NCBI GenBank assembly: GCA_030340625.1
Contig: JAOPHQ010005689.1
Location: 764,001 to 828,000, forward strand
Length of the DNA: 64,000 bases
Direction: 5' to 3'
From: Merluccius polli
Lineage: Eukaryota > Chordata > Actinopteri > Gadiformes > Merlucciidae
Notes under the pieces: generated by a model
Told to the model about the DNA's origin: nothing
What the model saw: only the letters and a program-made list of their open reading frames with translations
Databases searched by the model: none
Translations under genes and position numbers: made by a program
In this document: positions 1 to 12,563 of the stretch, piece by piece
How the letters are laid out: every line of letters starts with the position of its first letter
Position numbering within the stretch: position 1 is the stretch's first letter

Positions 1-1774
1 TGAGAATGTTCTGCTAGCCACTAATGCCTTCAGCTTAGTCATCTGGGATGACAAAAATGTTATGTTGGGAAAGCAATGTTTAAATAAAGCTTGGTGTTTG
101 TTATCTAGAAGTCTCCCAGGAACACGCAGCACTCTGGGGTCTAGGCACAGCTGTGAACCAACACAGTCATTTAATTATCTAGAATTTGCACTCCTTTTGC
201 ATAATAAAGTGGCATTATACACAACTTTAGCTGTTTGTGTCTCTTTGTGTTTGTCGCCCGCGTCTCATAAGGGAACTATTCTTTGTACTCTACTCAGCAG
301 AGCATACTAGAGTATGAACTATATCTACCATACTGTCCAAACATCTTTCTCTTTCACTCACCGCGTTTTAGTGATCCACAGGTGATTAACTTGGGGGAAT
401 TGGTAAACAACTTTATTGCTTTTTGTGGCTAATTGCTGACAGCCTATGTGTAGAGCAACAGGCGCAGTTTGCTTTTCTCCAGGGGTTCAGCGGGATGTGT
501 AATTAAAGTTAGCGGGGCTGTGTTGTGACAGATGTTTGGTTACCGTCAAATGAGCCAAATGAGCCAAATGTCTGCAACAACAGAGATCTCATAAAACATG
601 GCGATGGCGAGTCATAGGTCGAGATAAAGCAACGCCGTCGGGTCAAGTGTTGGTGGGAAAAAGGGCTCTTATAAGGCTACTTGGCACGGAGCAAGGCAAA
701 CAAACTTTGCAGTGTTGCTGTGCGATACGATCACTCACATCACAAGTCTGTGGTTCATTACAAAGGATGTCTGAGTGTCCAGTTTGAGGAACTTCCAAAG
801 GGCAATCTAAAAAAATAACAATTATGTGAGAATAGGAATTTAAACCCTCACCTCAATGTGAACTTGCAGTGTTACACAACAATTTGACTTCCTTTAATTA
901 CAGGGACATTTTACCCTTGTGAATGATATAGATATAGTATTAGCATATGGGCCTAGCTGCATAACAATGCATGAGTGAGCAAACTAAGTGACTTTAACAA
1001 AGTACACATAGTATTGTGGGGCAGTGTTGCAGGACACGCTGTGGCAATGTTGAACAAACATAAGACATCCAACAAGTCTGTGTGGCTCCAGATACAGCAC
1101 AAATAATCCGGCCATTCTGGCTGCGTGAAGGCATTCCTCTGCCACTGGGAAATGTGGTAGTTCAGGGGAGGCAGCAGGGACCTGGGCTAAGTCAGATCAC
1201 ACCAAGCAACAATATTAACTTACACGGCTGACAAAAGTGCTTATGCAACAGCCGGGAATGTGGCACAGTGGAGCTGCAACAAGGTTTTAATTGGCCAGAT
1301 AGAGAGTAAAGCTGGGTTGAAGGCCCCATTTGTGCCAGCCGGAGCAGGTTGCAAAAAAGATAAAAAGGCAGCTGCTTTGAAGAATGAGATGGTATGATAG
1401 AAATGCACAGGCATGGCCAAATAACGATCAGTAGCCTACACACCATTTGATTAATTATACATTATTTTGATATGATATTGATAGACCTGCCCTGCCGATG
1501 CCAGCATTATGATTTCCTAATGCTCGACAGTCATAGCCTACTTTTGGTGCAAATATGACAGGCATGGGTGTGATCTGCCTGACATCAGCTTATTCCTGCA
1601 CAACTTCATTAAAAAGTCCTTTGCACCTCCTATCCATATTCCAGTCATGTGTAATGGAAAGGGCTTTGCGTCACTATACTGCAGTGACTTTTGTGTAATT
1701 GTACTTGGTGACTTAGTGATGAGCAATCCTTGTGCATGTACAGTATAGCCAAATCCCTTTTCAAAAATAGGATA
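1..1774. other. intergenic, nothing recognised
   Basis: AT-rich unique-looking DNA. Open frames are all under about 95 codons, with no recognisable protein motif and no convincing exon with both splice sites. A short direct repeat (AAATGAGCC, about 549-570) is visible. I see no gene here. Confidence 0.5.
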
Positions 1775-2172
1775 TGTGATGCAACCCTGTCTCATCAAAA
1801 TTACGTTCCCAGGGAACTATTCGGCATTCTCAATTACGTTTGTCTGAAAACGTATTTTGTCCGTGATTACGTTTCATTGAACGTATCGCAAATACGTTCG
1901 TTCTCAGCCTATTTTTTTGCCATTTATTTACCTATAGGATTATGTTTGGTTGAAACGTATCCCAGATATGTTAAATGTCAACATATATCATATTATTGTC
2001 ATTAAGGCATATTTCCCTTTCGGGGAACGTTTCATTTAACGTGTTTTGTCCCTGATTACGTCTTGAATCTGAATTGAGCATATGTTTTGTTATTTATTTA
2101 CCTCTTGGATAATTTACATTGAATTGAAACGTATCCTCAATAGGCTACGTTAAATATCGATAACACATTTGT

Positions 2173-2252
2173 CGGGGGCGGGGGGGGGGGGGGGGCGGTC
2201 CGGGGCTGGGGGGGGGGGGGGGGGGGCGGTCCGGGGCTGGGGGGGGGGGGTC
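2173..2252. repeat. G-run tract with CGGTCCGGGGCTG motif
   Basis: Long homopolymeric G runs alternate with GGCGGTCCGGGGCTGG inside the left arm of the 3.7-kb element. The corresponding part of the right arm (about 5000-5105) is also rich in GGACCGG motifs. It could form G-quadruplexes and is prone to length errors in assembly. Confidence 0.6.
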
Positions 2253-2472
2253 CGGTCCAGGTCCGACCCTGGACTGGGAGCATTCCCAGTCCAGCACAGT
2301 TAGAAATGTAAGCTTTTATATTTAGGATAAGATATATTTTACTGTAAGATGGACATTATTATACGTCACGCGCAACACGTATCCTGACGTTGATCCAAAG
2401 TGCCAAACGTAGAGGGGTTACAATAAAGGCCCTTAAATTGTATGACTGTTACATTTTTCTGCCTATTCTTTT

Positions 2473-2880
2473 CCCATGGTTTTGCGTCCAAGTCACGTGA
2501 CTTTCAAGATTCACGTGACTTTTTCAGATTCCACAGGACTCCCTTGTGACGTCACTCCGTCTGACGGATCAAACCCTCGCCCACTACACGTCTGAGGTTG
2601 ATTTGCTGATCAACACATTATTCCGTGGCAGCGGGAGAAACTAATGTTGACAAAGTGACGAGTTACGATCGGATGTTTGTCCTATTGGTTAGTTACTCTA
2701 TGTTTTCTCTCTCTGATTCCTGCACCATGTTTCAATGACGTCAGGTTGCTAGGGGCTACAGCTGACAGACGCCGTGACCACCTGGGAGGACCTATCAGCC
2801 GGAAGTACTGTCCTTACTGTACTACTGTTTATGTTATAATGTCATAATATTGTTGACAATAAAAAAAATAAAAATAAAAC
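2473..2880. mobile_element. about 0.4-kb insertion in the left inverted arm
   Basis: The arm sequence GCCTATTCTTTT is continuous with CTATTATTGTCCCACACC in the right arm (about 4330-4350). In the left arm these are separated by about 408 bp that have no counterpart on the right. The inserted DNA ends in an A-rich tail (AATAAAAAAAATAAAAATAAAAC), which suggests a retroposed sequence such as a SINE. No RNA polymerase III box was confirmed. Confidence 0.45.
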
Positions 2881-5501
2881 TATTATTGTCCCACACCACA
2901 ATGTATGTCCCACAAGGTGAACTCCAAACAATTCATGTTTATCCAATTCATGGACAAACAAAGCAGCTGGAAACACGTCTAAAACACTTGAAATAGAATG
3001 TAGCCTATATTTATATTTTTACAACATCAATCTCCCTATTATATGAACAAAATATGATCAGGTTATACTTTCTCTCTTGAAAACGGGCAAAACGCTAACC
3101 CTAACCCTAACCCGGAAATGAATTTAAAAAACTACAAACGTTCGGAAAATGCAATACACTCAAGTGTGCGGCGCCATGTTTTTTCCGCCATTTTTTTTGT
3201 AGGCTAGTTCTAAAATGTTTAGTTTACGTTTTCCCTATTATGTGAAAATGTGTCAAGGAACTTCGCAAGTGTATTATATGTTTTAGGGACCGGGGAGCAC
3301 ATTTATTTAGTCAGATTTCATTTTTACTATTGTTAATTGGGTGAAATCTGGTTTTGACCTTACCCAGTAGCGCCCCCTAATGGTTTGGCAAAGGCCACAA
3401 AGGACATGATAGAAGAAGTCAAGAGCTTTCCAAAAATGTTTTCCCCATGTTTGTATCACATTGTGTTGCTTTTCTGTAAGCCTTTAAAATAGTCTTAGGT
3501 TCAAGGTTCAAAGGGCATTCCTGAGGAGCAGGAACCATCCAGAATGTCCACAGTGGCAGATCTGTATTCTGCAGATCAAGACCTTTCCAACGGTGTCTTC
3601 ATTGTCATCCTACGACAAAGTTTCATTTTTATCTGCTCACTGAGAAGGCACTTACTGATGTGTACTTTCTCAGAGCCTATATAGAGCCAAGATGGATAAA
3701 ATCACTAAAACATATTTTAAGGGATATTTAGTGGCAAAATGTGTTCAACATATTGATGGTGACCTTATCCTTAGTCATGCTTTTCAATTTGGAGCAGTTT
3801 AGACCCCATTTACCCCTTAAATGATTCATATACATATTTCCATATTACTTAATATGACCATTTATAGCCATTGTGTTCCCTTCCCCAGGGCTGACAGGAT
3901 TGCCCTGGATGAACAATATGGTAATGCGAATGTATGTCTGTGTGTAGTTACATTTTTACCCACAGTTGTTTTTAATTGACCAAGATATGAGCTTTTGAAA
4001 GAAAGTAGGCCTCTGCCATAGTAACATAAGGGGCTTTAGGACTACAAAAAACATGGCGCCGCACACTTCAGTGTATTGCATTTTCCGAACGTTTGTAGTT
4101 CTTTAAATTCATTTTCCGGGTTAGGGTTAGCGTTCTGCCCGTTTTCAAGAGAGAAAGTATAACCTGATCATATTTTGTTCATATTATAGGGAGATTGATG
4201 TTGTAAAAATATAAATATAGGCTATATTCTATTTCAAGTGTTTTTAGACGTGTTTCCAGCTTGTCCATGAATTGGATGAACATGAATTGTTCGGAGTTCA
4301 CATTGTGGGACATACATTGTGGTGTGGGACAATAATAGTAAAAGAATAGGCAGAAAAATGTAACAGTCATACAATTTAAGGGTCTTTATTGTAACCCCTC
4401 TACGTTTGGCACTTTGGATCAACGTCAGGATACGTGTTGCGCGTGACGTATAATAATGTCCATCTTACAGTAAAATATATCTTATCCTAAATATAAAAGC
4501 TTGCATTTCTAACTGTGCTGGCTTTAAAAGGTACACATAAAAAGTACAAATTATGTTCACAGTGTGTTGGCTTACATATCTGGGCCAGTTCAGCCAATCA
4601 GAAAGCTTCAAATTATGTTTCCTGTACCGTTTGTGGCTGGTCGATTTTCATTATACACACATTATTTTCTTTACATTTCAATATAACTGCTACAGGGCAG
4701 TATTTCGCCAGCCACTGACGATAACCACCCATCGGCAATATAAAACATTTTAATAAAAGCTGGCGTCGTCACCATAGCAACGGTCGCTGACACTCATGGG
4801 AACTGTAGTGTAAATTGACGCAACAAACCAATGAAATTACGATATTTCTCGGAAAAGAAGCATACATATTTCTTAGCGATGGCCACTACACAACACTGCT
4901 GTATCGTTAATGATCATGAGTATACATTTATACTGTAGTATACAGCGGCCCATGCTGCGGCCCGTCATGTATAAATGCAGTGCATCTATTTGGGTCGGAC
5001 TGGGAGCATTCAGGGTCCTGGACCGGCCCACCACTGGACCGGCCATCCTCCCCCCGCCGGTCCGGTCCGGGGAGGGTCGGACCTGGACCGGACCCCCCCT
5101 CCCCGGACAAATGTTATCGATATTTAACGTAGCCTATTGAGGATACGTTTCAATTCAATGTAAATTATCCAAGAGGTAAATAAATAACAAAAAATATGCT
5201 CAATTCAGATTCAAGACGTAATCAGGGACAAAATACGTTAAATGAAACGTTCCCCGAAAGGGAAATATGCCTTAATGACAATAATATGATATATGTTGAC
5301 ATTTAACATATCTGGGATACGTTTCAACCAAACATAATTCTATAGGTAAATAAATGGCAAAAAATAGGCTGAGAACGAACGTATTTGCGATACGTTCAAT
5401 GAAACGTAATCACGGACAAAATACGTTTTCAGACAAACGTAATTGAGAATGCCGAATAGTTCCCTCGGAACGTAATTTTGATGAGACAGGGTTGTGTGAT
5501 G

Positions 5502-5573
5502 TGACTTTCTGGTGGATATAATAGAATAAGATATATTTGAATAATCAAGTAAAGCATGTGTATCTGTGTGTGT

Positions 5574-5630
<57 letters not shown>

Positions 5631-6183
5631 ACAGTGGAACAGGCAGATTGAAATGCAATGAACTGCATGAATGACATCTCTGATGGTTTACGTTGATTGT
5701 GTCTTGAAGGGAACCAATGACATTATTTTCTTTGACGTTTGCATAACTGGTCAGTCATCCAACCTGTCCAAAAAGACTCACATTGAACTGACAGCAAATC
5801 ACATTTTCACGAACAACAAACGTGTACTGGATGTTAGATTCATTTTTTTCTCTAGACAAAATGAGTTACTGTTCTCTCTTGGCTTGCTGAAATCTAAAAA
5901 TCATGAGCCTAACATAGTGTGTTGATACCATAAATGAACAGGCATCTCCAGTTGCGAAGAGTATGTTTGTGGGCCCATCCTACAGCTTTAGCCCCCCTGG
6001 AACATGTAACTGACCAAGCAGCTAGCACGCAGTCTAGCAGCTGACCAAATACAATAAGAGACAGAAAAGGAAGAAACTAACTAGGCAGCATGTAGTCCTA
6101 CTATAATTTAATTTAACTCTAGGAGGAAAGTTCACAAATAAGAGAACGCCTTAAAATGTCAAATAGGCCTATTTGCCTAAACC
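5502..6183. other. intergenic with TG/TC/AC microsatellite
   Basis: A compound microsatellite (TG)n(TC)n(AC)n lies at about 5565-5633. The rest has only short ORFs with no recognised motif. Confidence 0.5.
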
Positions 6184-6463
6184 ACGGCAAATAGTATTAG
6201 CAAAACCAAACCACAGGTTCATGAGGATTAAAGCGGTCTGGCATTGTTACGAGGATTGCAATGTCTGCGGCAGCTACAGCAGACGACAGCAACGAGCAAC
6301 AAACTAGTTTGTTGATGTAATGAAAGCGCCCCGACAGGATCTCTGTCACCGACCAGGACTGCATTATAAGACCACGGACAGGACTGAAGCTCAGCCCGTG
6401 TGGTTTAAAACACTGAACACCGCGTTGGACCCATTGGAGAGCTTCTGTAGGATACGGTGATAA
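6184..6463. repeat. dispersed about 280-bp repeat, copy 1
   Basis: This stretch, from ACGGCAAATAGTATTAGC to GTAGGATACGGTGATA, recurs almost unchanged at 14352-14636. Differences are a few substitutions and an ACCGGT insertion in the second copy. No tRNA-like promoter boxes were recognised. The family is unknown. Confidence 0.7.
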
Positions 6464-7609
6464 CATATGTTTTTGTAACATCTAACAAATGGTAGAGGAA
6501 GGATGCTGTACAGAGTCCAGGTGAATTCTGAACAAGTGAGTCTTGAGTCTCTTGTGGAAGCTGGTGAGCGACTCTGCAGTCCTGACATCGGCAGGGAGCT
6601 CGTTCCACCATTGATAAATGTATGTTTAGTTAGTAGGCCTAAGCACTTTGGACCACTTACATTTTGGCAATGACTCACTCAGCTGCATCAACATCTCATG
6701 ATTATCAACTATTTCTTCAACCAGCATAACTTTGGAAGAAAAAAAAAGCAAGCTAACTCAATACAAACATGTGATGGAAAATTATAGGAAATGAGCTTGG
6801 CATGAGGGGACACGAGTCTGAATAGGTGTTGTGTAACAATGCCATAAAGTGAACACTCAGGTGATAGCTGAAACCTTAGTAGAGTTATTCATTTACATGT
6901 ATACATTAGTCACAGTTGTACATCGTAGACATGCTTTTGCATGCGTGTTATGGTTTACAACTGGAACGATAAGCAGCTCCATGAGCGAATGCAAGTAGGC
7001 CAGTGAATCCTAAAGTTGTTTGGCCCCTGGCCCCACTTTTAGGTCTGACAATTCTTGCGACCCCAACTTCTGTACAGAATAGATACAAATGTTTGTGCAT
7101 CTGCTTCTATTGTTGTAACCCAAGTGATTAGTAGTACTTTGCTTGTAGCTAGCTACAAATCATTAAGCAGTCTGTTTGGCATACAAGGCCTTTATGAGAT
7201 GTTTAAAACTTTGAATATAAAAACTATATAAAAGGTATACGTCAGCTTCCCTCCATCTGCATATCAGGTGATCCGAGGTTTGGAAACATTGGTTCTCAAA
7301 GCCTTTTTATGATCCTAACGTTTTATATCCATGTTTATCGTACCCTTTGCCCCCTTCATCGAACGATGAATGTGTAAAATAATGCTGTCGTAAAATAAAA
7401 GTAGAACCTGTTATATAACCTCAGTGTCTTCTTGGAATCCCATCTTGCTTTTCTCCAGGGACTTTAAATAGAAGGGCATAAGGTTGTTTTGTGAACCATA
7501 CTGTATAGCCTATCATATGCTAGCAGAATAGAACAAAAACCGATGATTAATTTAGTACAGATAAAATAACAATAAACTATAACTATAAATATAAAAAATG
7601 ATCGAATTG

Positions 7610-7610
<1 letters not shown>
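6464..7610. other. intergenic, no gene seen
   Basis: Contains a stretch at about 6484-6612 that looks like a decayed repeat (it ends near GGGAGCTCGTTCCACCATTG), but only one copy is present in the window. No open frame is supported by motif or splice signals. Confidence 0.4.

Positions 7611-7660
<50 letters not shown>
7611..7660. repeat. (AC)25 microsatellite
   Basis: An uninterrupted AC dinucleotide run followed by GCCCCCCATGG. Confidence 0.95.
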
Positions 7661-7662
<2 letters not shown>

Positions 7663-8199
7663 CCCCCATGGAACCCTTCTGCAACAGCAACAGATCCTGA
7701 AAGCCAAAGAGAGACACTGTAAACAGAGGAGATTCATTGCGTTATTCCATCTTTAAATCATTTGGTGTTCCCATCCAGCTTAGCAGGACGGCTCTAAACT
7801 CAAAAGAAGTGGTCTTGCAGAAGTGAGGATGTGTTCGGTAAAACTCAGACCAAAAGACAACATAGTTTATCAACTCCATACTTCTATTTTTAGTTTTCGA
7901 GGAGGGACAAAGGAAAAGGAATGCTGGTAAACCATGGGAAGTTTGTGTATGTAGTATCCCCAGGAAGTCAACACACGCTGGGCTTAGTGTGGACAAAACC
8001 ATGCAGGTCAACTTGAAAGGAAGTTCCCAAAGAGATTTCTTCATGGACATTTGAAGGTTATTTTGTCAAATACTATAAACTATGTATGAGGAGTATATTA
8101 TTATACTAGAGTTGTGTTGGTTCCATGAACCCACTGTGAATCCATTCTGGCTTTCCTGCAGTAGGCCTACTTGTTATTTGGACCATTCTTTCCCGTCAT
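7661..8199. other. intergenic, nothing recognised
   Basis: The longest frame is a minus-strand ORF of about 102 codons at 7742-8050. It has no recognised domain, promoter or splice context, so I do not call it a gene. Confidence 0.4.
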
Positions 8200-8214
8200 T
8201 TGCTCAGGTTAGCC

Positions 8215-8606
8215 AAAAGGCATCCAGCAAACATGAATGAGAAGGAGAATAGGACCCTGGATCTGCTGTATGCCAATGTTAAGGAGGCATACGGCTCCAC
8301 TGTCCCCTCCCCCTCGGTGGATCAGACCACAACCTAATAAGGCTTGTACCAAGCCTGTTGTCAGGAGGTGGCCCACCACACCAAGGTGGTGGGCCTGTAG
8401 ACTGTACATATGTTTGCTTTTAGAGATATCTAGGGCCAGATAACTGGATCAGCTGCTCAGTGATTTACTTTCTTTATTTTTGTTCTTATTTTCTTGGTTT
8501 GGTTCTGTACTCTTACCTGTTTCATTCTCATTGCTGTTGCTGCTTGTCACCTGAATTTCCCTCTGGGGATTAATAAAGGGTTATCTTATCTTATAATGAA
8601 CATAAA
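8215..8606 (+). mobile_element. LINE fragment: endonuclease end fused to 3' tail
   Basis: Frame shifts aside, the plus strand reads like the C-terminal end of a LINE endonuclease: NRTLDLLYANVKEAYGST, then a SDHN-type motif encoded around 8315-8335. It passes straight into a 3' tail with the fish-type LINE ending TTTCCCTCTGGGGATTAATAAAGGGTTATCTTATCTTA (8557-8594). The reverse transcriptase is missing, so the copy is internally deleted and dead. It resembles the L2/CR1/Rex1 group; the exact clade was not determined. Confidence 0.65.
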
Positions 8607-8678
8607 AGAAATTAGGCAATTGTACAGAATAAACATGAATAATGAGCCTAGCATCCATATAAAAGTGCGCCTTAATAA

Positions 8679-8681
<3 letters not shown>

Positions 8682-8746
<65 letters not shown>
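8682..8746. repeat. (AT)n microsatellite
   Basis: Uninterrupted TA dinucleotides followed by a T run (8747-8761). Confidence 0.95.
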
Positions 8747-8751
<5 letters not shown>

Positions 8752-9327
8752 TTTTTTTTTTAAATATATAGGCCTATAGCCTTTATATTAGGGGTGTAAC
8801 GATTCACCGATATGCATCGGCTCATTCATTTAAATGTTTACGATGCAAGTGTATTCTATTGGCCTATGGATACAAATACAGTAACTTAGCCTATATCGTT
8901 TTCTCACTCGAGAACAACTCTAGTTGGCATTTGCTTTAACACATAATTGTCAATTCATTATTTGGTGGACAAGATTGGCCTATGAGCTTGAGTGAAATGA
9001 ATTAAAGGGACACTAAGTAGTTTTTTTAGTAATTTATTACCTCAAATCAACGTCTTCATTCATAAATAAGTCCCCATTGGTGTACAATTATCTCTGTCAA
9101 CAATCTCACTTATCATCCTGAGCGAAGAATCACTTATCAGAATTTACACAGGATGGGCAAGCTCTATGGAGGCTTCCATGTCCTTCCGGTCTATGAACTG
9201 CCGAGAGGGACAAAAAGCACTACGTGGTACAGGTAAGGCTAAACGCGTTTTCACTCAGAGCCAGCGTGACTGTGGAACAGAGAAGGAGCTTAGCAAGACG
9301 CGCTTGTCACTTAAAAAACAATATGAA

Positions 9328-9868
9328 TGTAACCGGGTGGTTATTGGCTGTATAAATGTATATATAGTATTTCCCTTCTGTGTCTTTTAGTTATGTTGCA
9401 GCAGGTCTGGCGATTGCAGCAGGTGTGTGTCACGCCCCTTACCGGCACCTGTAGTGCAGCCGCGTCATGGGCTGCTAATGCAGACCTGTTCATATAGTCC
9501 CGTGGTTGTTCAGTCTCTCTCTCTCCTCTGCCAAGTGAGTGCCGGCCGGCGTGCAGCTCCGCCGAGCCGTGGTTTCCCGGCGTAGTATGTGCCATGTGTT
9601 CGCTCTCCAGCCACCGCTGCCGCCGCTAGCTTCTGACGGCTTCATGATTTATTGGTGCAGGCTACAGCCCGCCATGCAGCCTGCCTGGCGTTAGGTTGCT
9701 GTTGTTGCCCTGCCTTGCCTCTTGCCTTTATCTTCACGTTTTGTTTCTTTTTGTTGCCTTGCTCATAGTTGCTCTGCCCTCGTCAGTTAGACGCTCGTTT
9801 TAACGTAGTGTACTCTAGTTCAAGACGGACTGACCGCGACTCCTTAGTGGGAAGTGGCACAGCTTTGA
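9328..9868 (+). repeat. 5' LTR of the gypsy-like element (probably truncated)
   Basis: 541 bp matching 10939-11479. Starts with TG, has a TATATATAG stretch near 9359, and joins directly to integrase coding sequence. Confidence 0.8.
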
Positions 9869-10880
9869 AGGGGCCTTGGTTCAGCAACTGTGTGCGCTGT
9901 ATGGGGTGCAGAAGACCCGGACCACGCCTTACCGTCCACAAGGCAACGGGCAATGTGAAAGATTTAATCGAACGCTGCATAACCTGCTGCGCACCCTTCC
10001 ATCTGACCAGAAACGCCATTGGCCCAAACACCTTCCCCAGTTGGTGTTTAATTATAACACCACCCCACATCAGTCAACGGGTGAGTCCCCACATTTTCTT
10101 ATGTTTGGACAAGAGCCTCACTTACCTGTTGATTTCCTGTTGGGTCATCTCCCTGAGCTGTCAGCAGGGAAGGTGTGTGACTGGGTGGTCGAGCATCAAC
10201 GGCGGCTCCACCTGGCCTTTGACTGTGCCAGGGGCCGGCTGGAGAATGCAGCAAGACGGAGGAAGGAGAAACATGATCAGAGGGCACTGAGCAAGCCACT
10301 GGAAATTGGTCAAAGAGTCTACCTGCAGGACCGTGGCGTTAGAGGGCGCAACAAGATCCAGGATGTATGGAGCTCAACAACCTATCAAGTGGTGAGAGCG
10401 CCAGCGCCAGGTGGTGTGGTCTACTCCATTGCTCCAGTGCATGATTTGTCCCGGGTGCGGAATGTGCACCGGACGATGTTGAAGCCAGCCTTGACCCTGC
10501 CTCCTGAAGGTCCTGAAGAGGAGCCACAGGATTCCTCGGAAAGTGTGTCTGAGGTTAGCGAGGACGAAGAAGGACTGTGGGTGGTTCTGAGGGGGCCAGT
10601 CCAGCATCCACCCACTGCAGTGCAGCCAAGCTCCCAACCCAGAGAGCATGTAGTTCCACCTCAGGTGGAGAGAGAGGCATCTGCCCCTTCCCCTGTGCCA
10701 GAGAGGGCATCCAGTAGCGGCTCAGCTACTCTCAGAAAGTCTTCCCGGACCACAGCAGGTCAACACTCGAACCCCCACCGCCTTCCAGGGCAGGTAGTGG
10801 GTGAGGCAAACAGGGCTACTTCCTCTCAGGTATTGGGTTCTAGTAGTATAGCTGCAGCTATTTTTAGACCTTGGTTTTGA
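9864..10880 (+). pseudogene. gypsy integrase C-terminal fragment
   Basis: An open frame of about 338 codons encodes the end of a Ty3/gypsy integrase. It has the core-domain signature KTRTTPYRPQGNGQCERFNR near the start, including the catalytic-region glutamate of the third acidic motif. Then come FNYNTTPHQSTGESP and LMFGQEPHLPVD, and a GPY/F-like module (GQRVYLQDRG, TYQVVRAP). The acidic, Pro/Ser-rich C-tail is typical of fish gypsy polyproteins. The first two catalytic aspartates, the zinc-binding domain and all upstream pol domains are missing, so it cannot act alone. The frame is intact to its stop codon at 10878-10880, consistent with a recent deletion. Confidence 0.85.
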
Positions 10881-10938
10881 TATTGTGTCTGTGTATAGTC
10901 TATCGGTGGGGCACCGATAAAACAAAGGGGGGGAGGAA

Positions 10939-11479
10939 TGTAACCGGGTGGTTATTGGCTGTATAAATGTATATATAGTATTTCCCTTCTGTGTCTTTTA
11001 GTTATGTTGCAGCAGGTCTGGCGATTGCAGCAGGTGTGTGTCACGCCCCTTACCGGCACCTGTAGTGCAGCCGCGTCATGGGCTGCTAATGCAGACCTGT
11101 TCATATAGTCCCGTGGTTGTTCAGTCTCTCTCTCTCCTCTGCCAAGTGAGTGCCGGCCGGCGTGCAGCTCCGCCGAGCCGTGGTTTCCCGGCGTAGTATG
11201 TGCCATGTGTTCGCTCTCCAGCCACCGCTGCCGCCGCTAGCTTCTGACGGCTTCATGATTTATTGGTGCAGGCTACAGCCCGCCATGCAGCCTGCCTGGC
11301 GTTAGGTTGCTGTTGTTGCCCTGCCTTGCCTCTTGCCTTTATCTTCACGTTTTGTTTCTTTTTGTTGCCTTGCTCATAGTTGCTCTGCCCTCGTCAGTTA
11401 GACGCTCGTTTTAACGTAGTGTACTCTAGTTCAAGACGGACTGACCGCGACTCCTTAGTGGGAAGTGGCACAGCTTTGA
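10939..11479 (+). repeat. 3' LTR of the gypsy-like element (minimum extent)
   Basis: A second copy of the 541-bp repeat, with no differences noted by eye. The following about 400 bp contain several AATAAA motifs (first at about 11648) and could be the remainder of this LTR. Confidence 0.75.
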
Positions 11480-11992
11480 GGACCTGCAAAAGTTATGCAT
11501 GTAGCATTATGGGTTTTGTTTTCTTTTGTGTTGATTTGAGTTTGTTTGATATTTTGTTTGGTTTCTTTTTTTCTTTGTTTGCTGTGCAGGACCTCAGCTT
11601 AGTTCTCTCCTGAGTCTGTGGTACAGATTAATATTGTGCTCTTTGGAAATAAAAATAATTATAATTGTTTTTACAGAAGATAAGTAACTTAAATAAATTA
11701 ATGTTCCCATTTGTGACTAAATAAAACTTGTTAAACTTTCTATAAACCGTGCCTGTATTCATTTGTGTACCGACCTGTGCTCTGAGAAAGTAAAGTTTGA
11801 AAAAGAGTAAATTCTTTAGGTGCAAGTCCTAAGGTGGCGTTGTTGGTGTAACTCTCTAGATCATCCTTTCGTTTACCGCCCCCGCCACATAAACATGAGA
11901 ACATAATTCACTATCTTGCTCGAGGAGTAATTACTCATACATGCTCACACTAATGATTCAATGCAGTTTGAAGTTTGTTTGAATAACGTACC

Positions 11993-12532
11993 CAGTGCTC
12001 GAAGTGGGCCGGTACGCACCGGTACGCAGTACCGACAGGTGTCGTGCCAAAAAGTGATTGTCTGCCAGAAATTGATTGAAGGCCAAATACAGTTACTCGA
12101 AGGTGATTTCTGCCTAAATATGACTTGATCTCATTCATAAGCTTCATAATATAAACACTGGAGGTCACAGGACACCTTGGAATTATTTTAAAGGACCATT
12201 AACACAAAATAGGCATTTTCACCTGCCAAAAATTGATTGAATAACAAACGTTAAGCTTTCGAAGACACGTGCCTTTGCTATAATTACATTATAATACAGT
12301 TGTGTGTATCTGCATGTTATGGCCGTTTAATCCAGAGAAAAGCAGTCGTTTTTGCGCTACCGCTCAACGGGCTGCCGCTCCCGCGGCCAGAAATCATATT
12401 CTGGCAGACAATCACTTTTTGGCACGACACCGGCACTTGTCACAGGCTGCGGTCGTAGGTCCGTGGTGGGTTACGATCGCGCCCCCCACCCCCGTCGGTC
12501 GTAGGTCCGGGGTGGGTTAATATCCAACCGCA

Positions 12533-12563
<31 letters not shown>

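Larger units (their letters stand above)
1782..5494. mobile_element. 3.7-kb element with about 1.4-kb inverted arms
   Basis: The left end (CAACCCTGTCTCATCAAAAT from 1782) reappears as the reverse complement at 5475-5494. The two arms then match inward for more than 1 kb: about 1782-2170 pairs with 5110-5494, and 2300-3175 pairs with 4040-4500, with indels. A 7-bp direct repeat TGTGATG flanks it (1775-1781 and 5495-5501), as expected of a target-site duplication. The centre (about 3190-4040) has no long ORF, so it is presumably a non-autonomous DNA transposon or foldback element. The superfamily is not certain: long inverted repeats with a 7-9 bp duplication would fit Mutator-like or foldback types. 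The left arm carries a G-run tract and a secondary insertion. Confidence 0.75.
9328..11479 (+). mobile_element. internally deleted Ty3/gypsy retrotransposon
   Basis: Two direct repeats of 541 bp that look identical (9328-9868 and 10939-11479) start with TGTAACCGGGTGG. They flank only the last third of an integrase ORF. A purine-rich tract (AAAGGGGGGGAGGAA, about 10924-10938) sits immediately before the second repeat, as expected of a polypurine tract. Primer-binding site, gag, protease, RT and RNase H are absent. The 5' junction falls inside CTTTGA, which serves both as repeat and as integrase codons (reading SFEGALV). A microhomology deletion therefore removed the 3' part of the 5' LTR too. 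The true 3' LTR may run beyond 11479, perhaps to a CCACA at 11885-11889. No clean target duplication was found. Confidence 0.8.

Noticed and set aside
3099..3115. Telomeric repeat CTAACCCTAACCC
   Set aside because: Only two to three units, within a transposon arm and partly repeated in the other arm; not evidence of a telomere.
5340..5677. Minus-strand ORFs with CVCVCV and RERERE runs
   Set aside because: Translation of the TG/TC/AC microsatellite, not a gene.
8786..8826. hAT-like terminus (AGGGGTGTAACGATTCACCGA)
   Set aside because: Only one end is visible and no inverted partner or duplication was found nearby.
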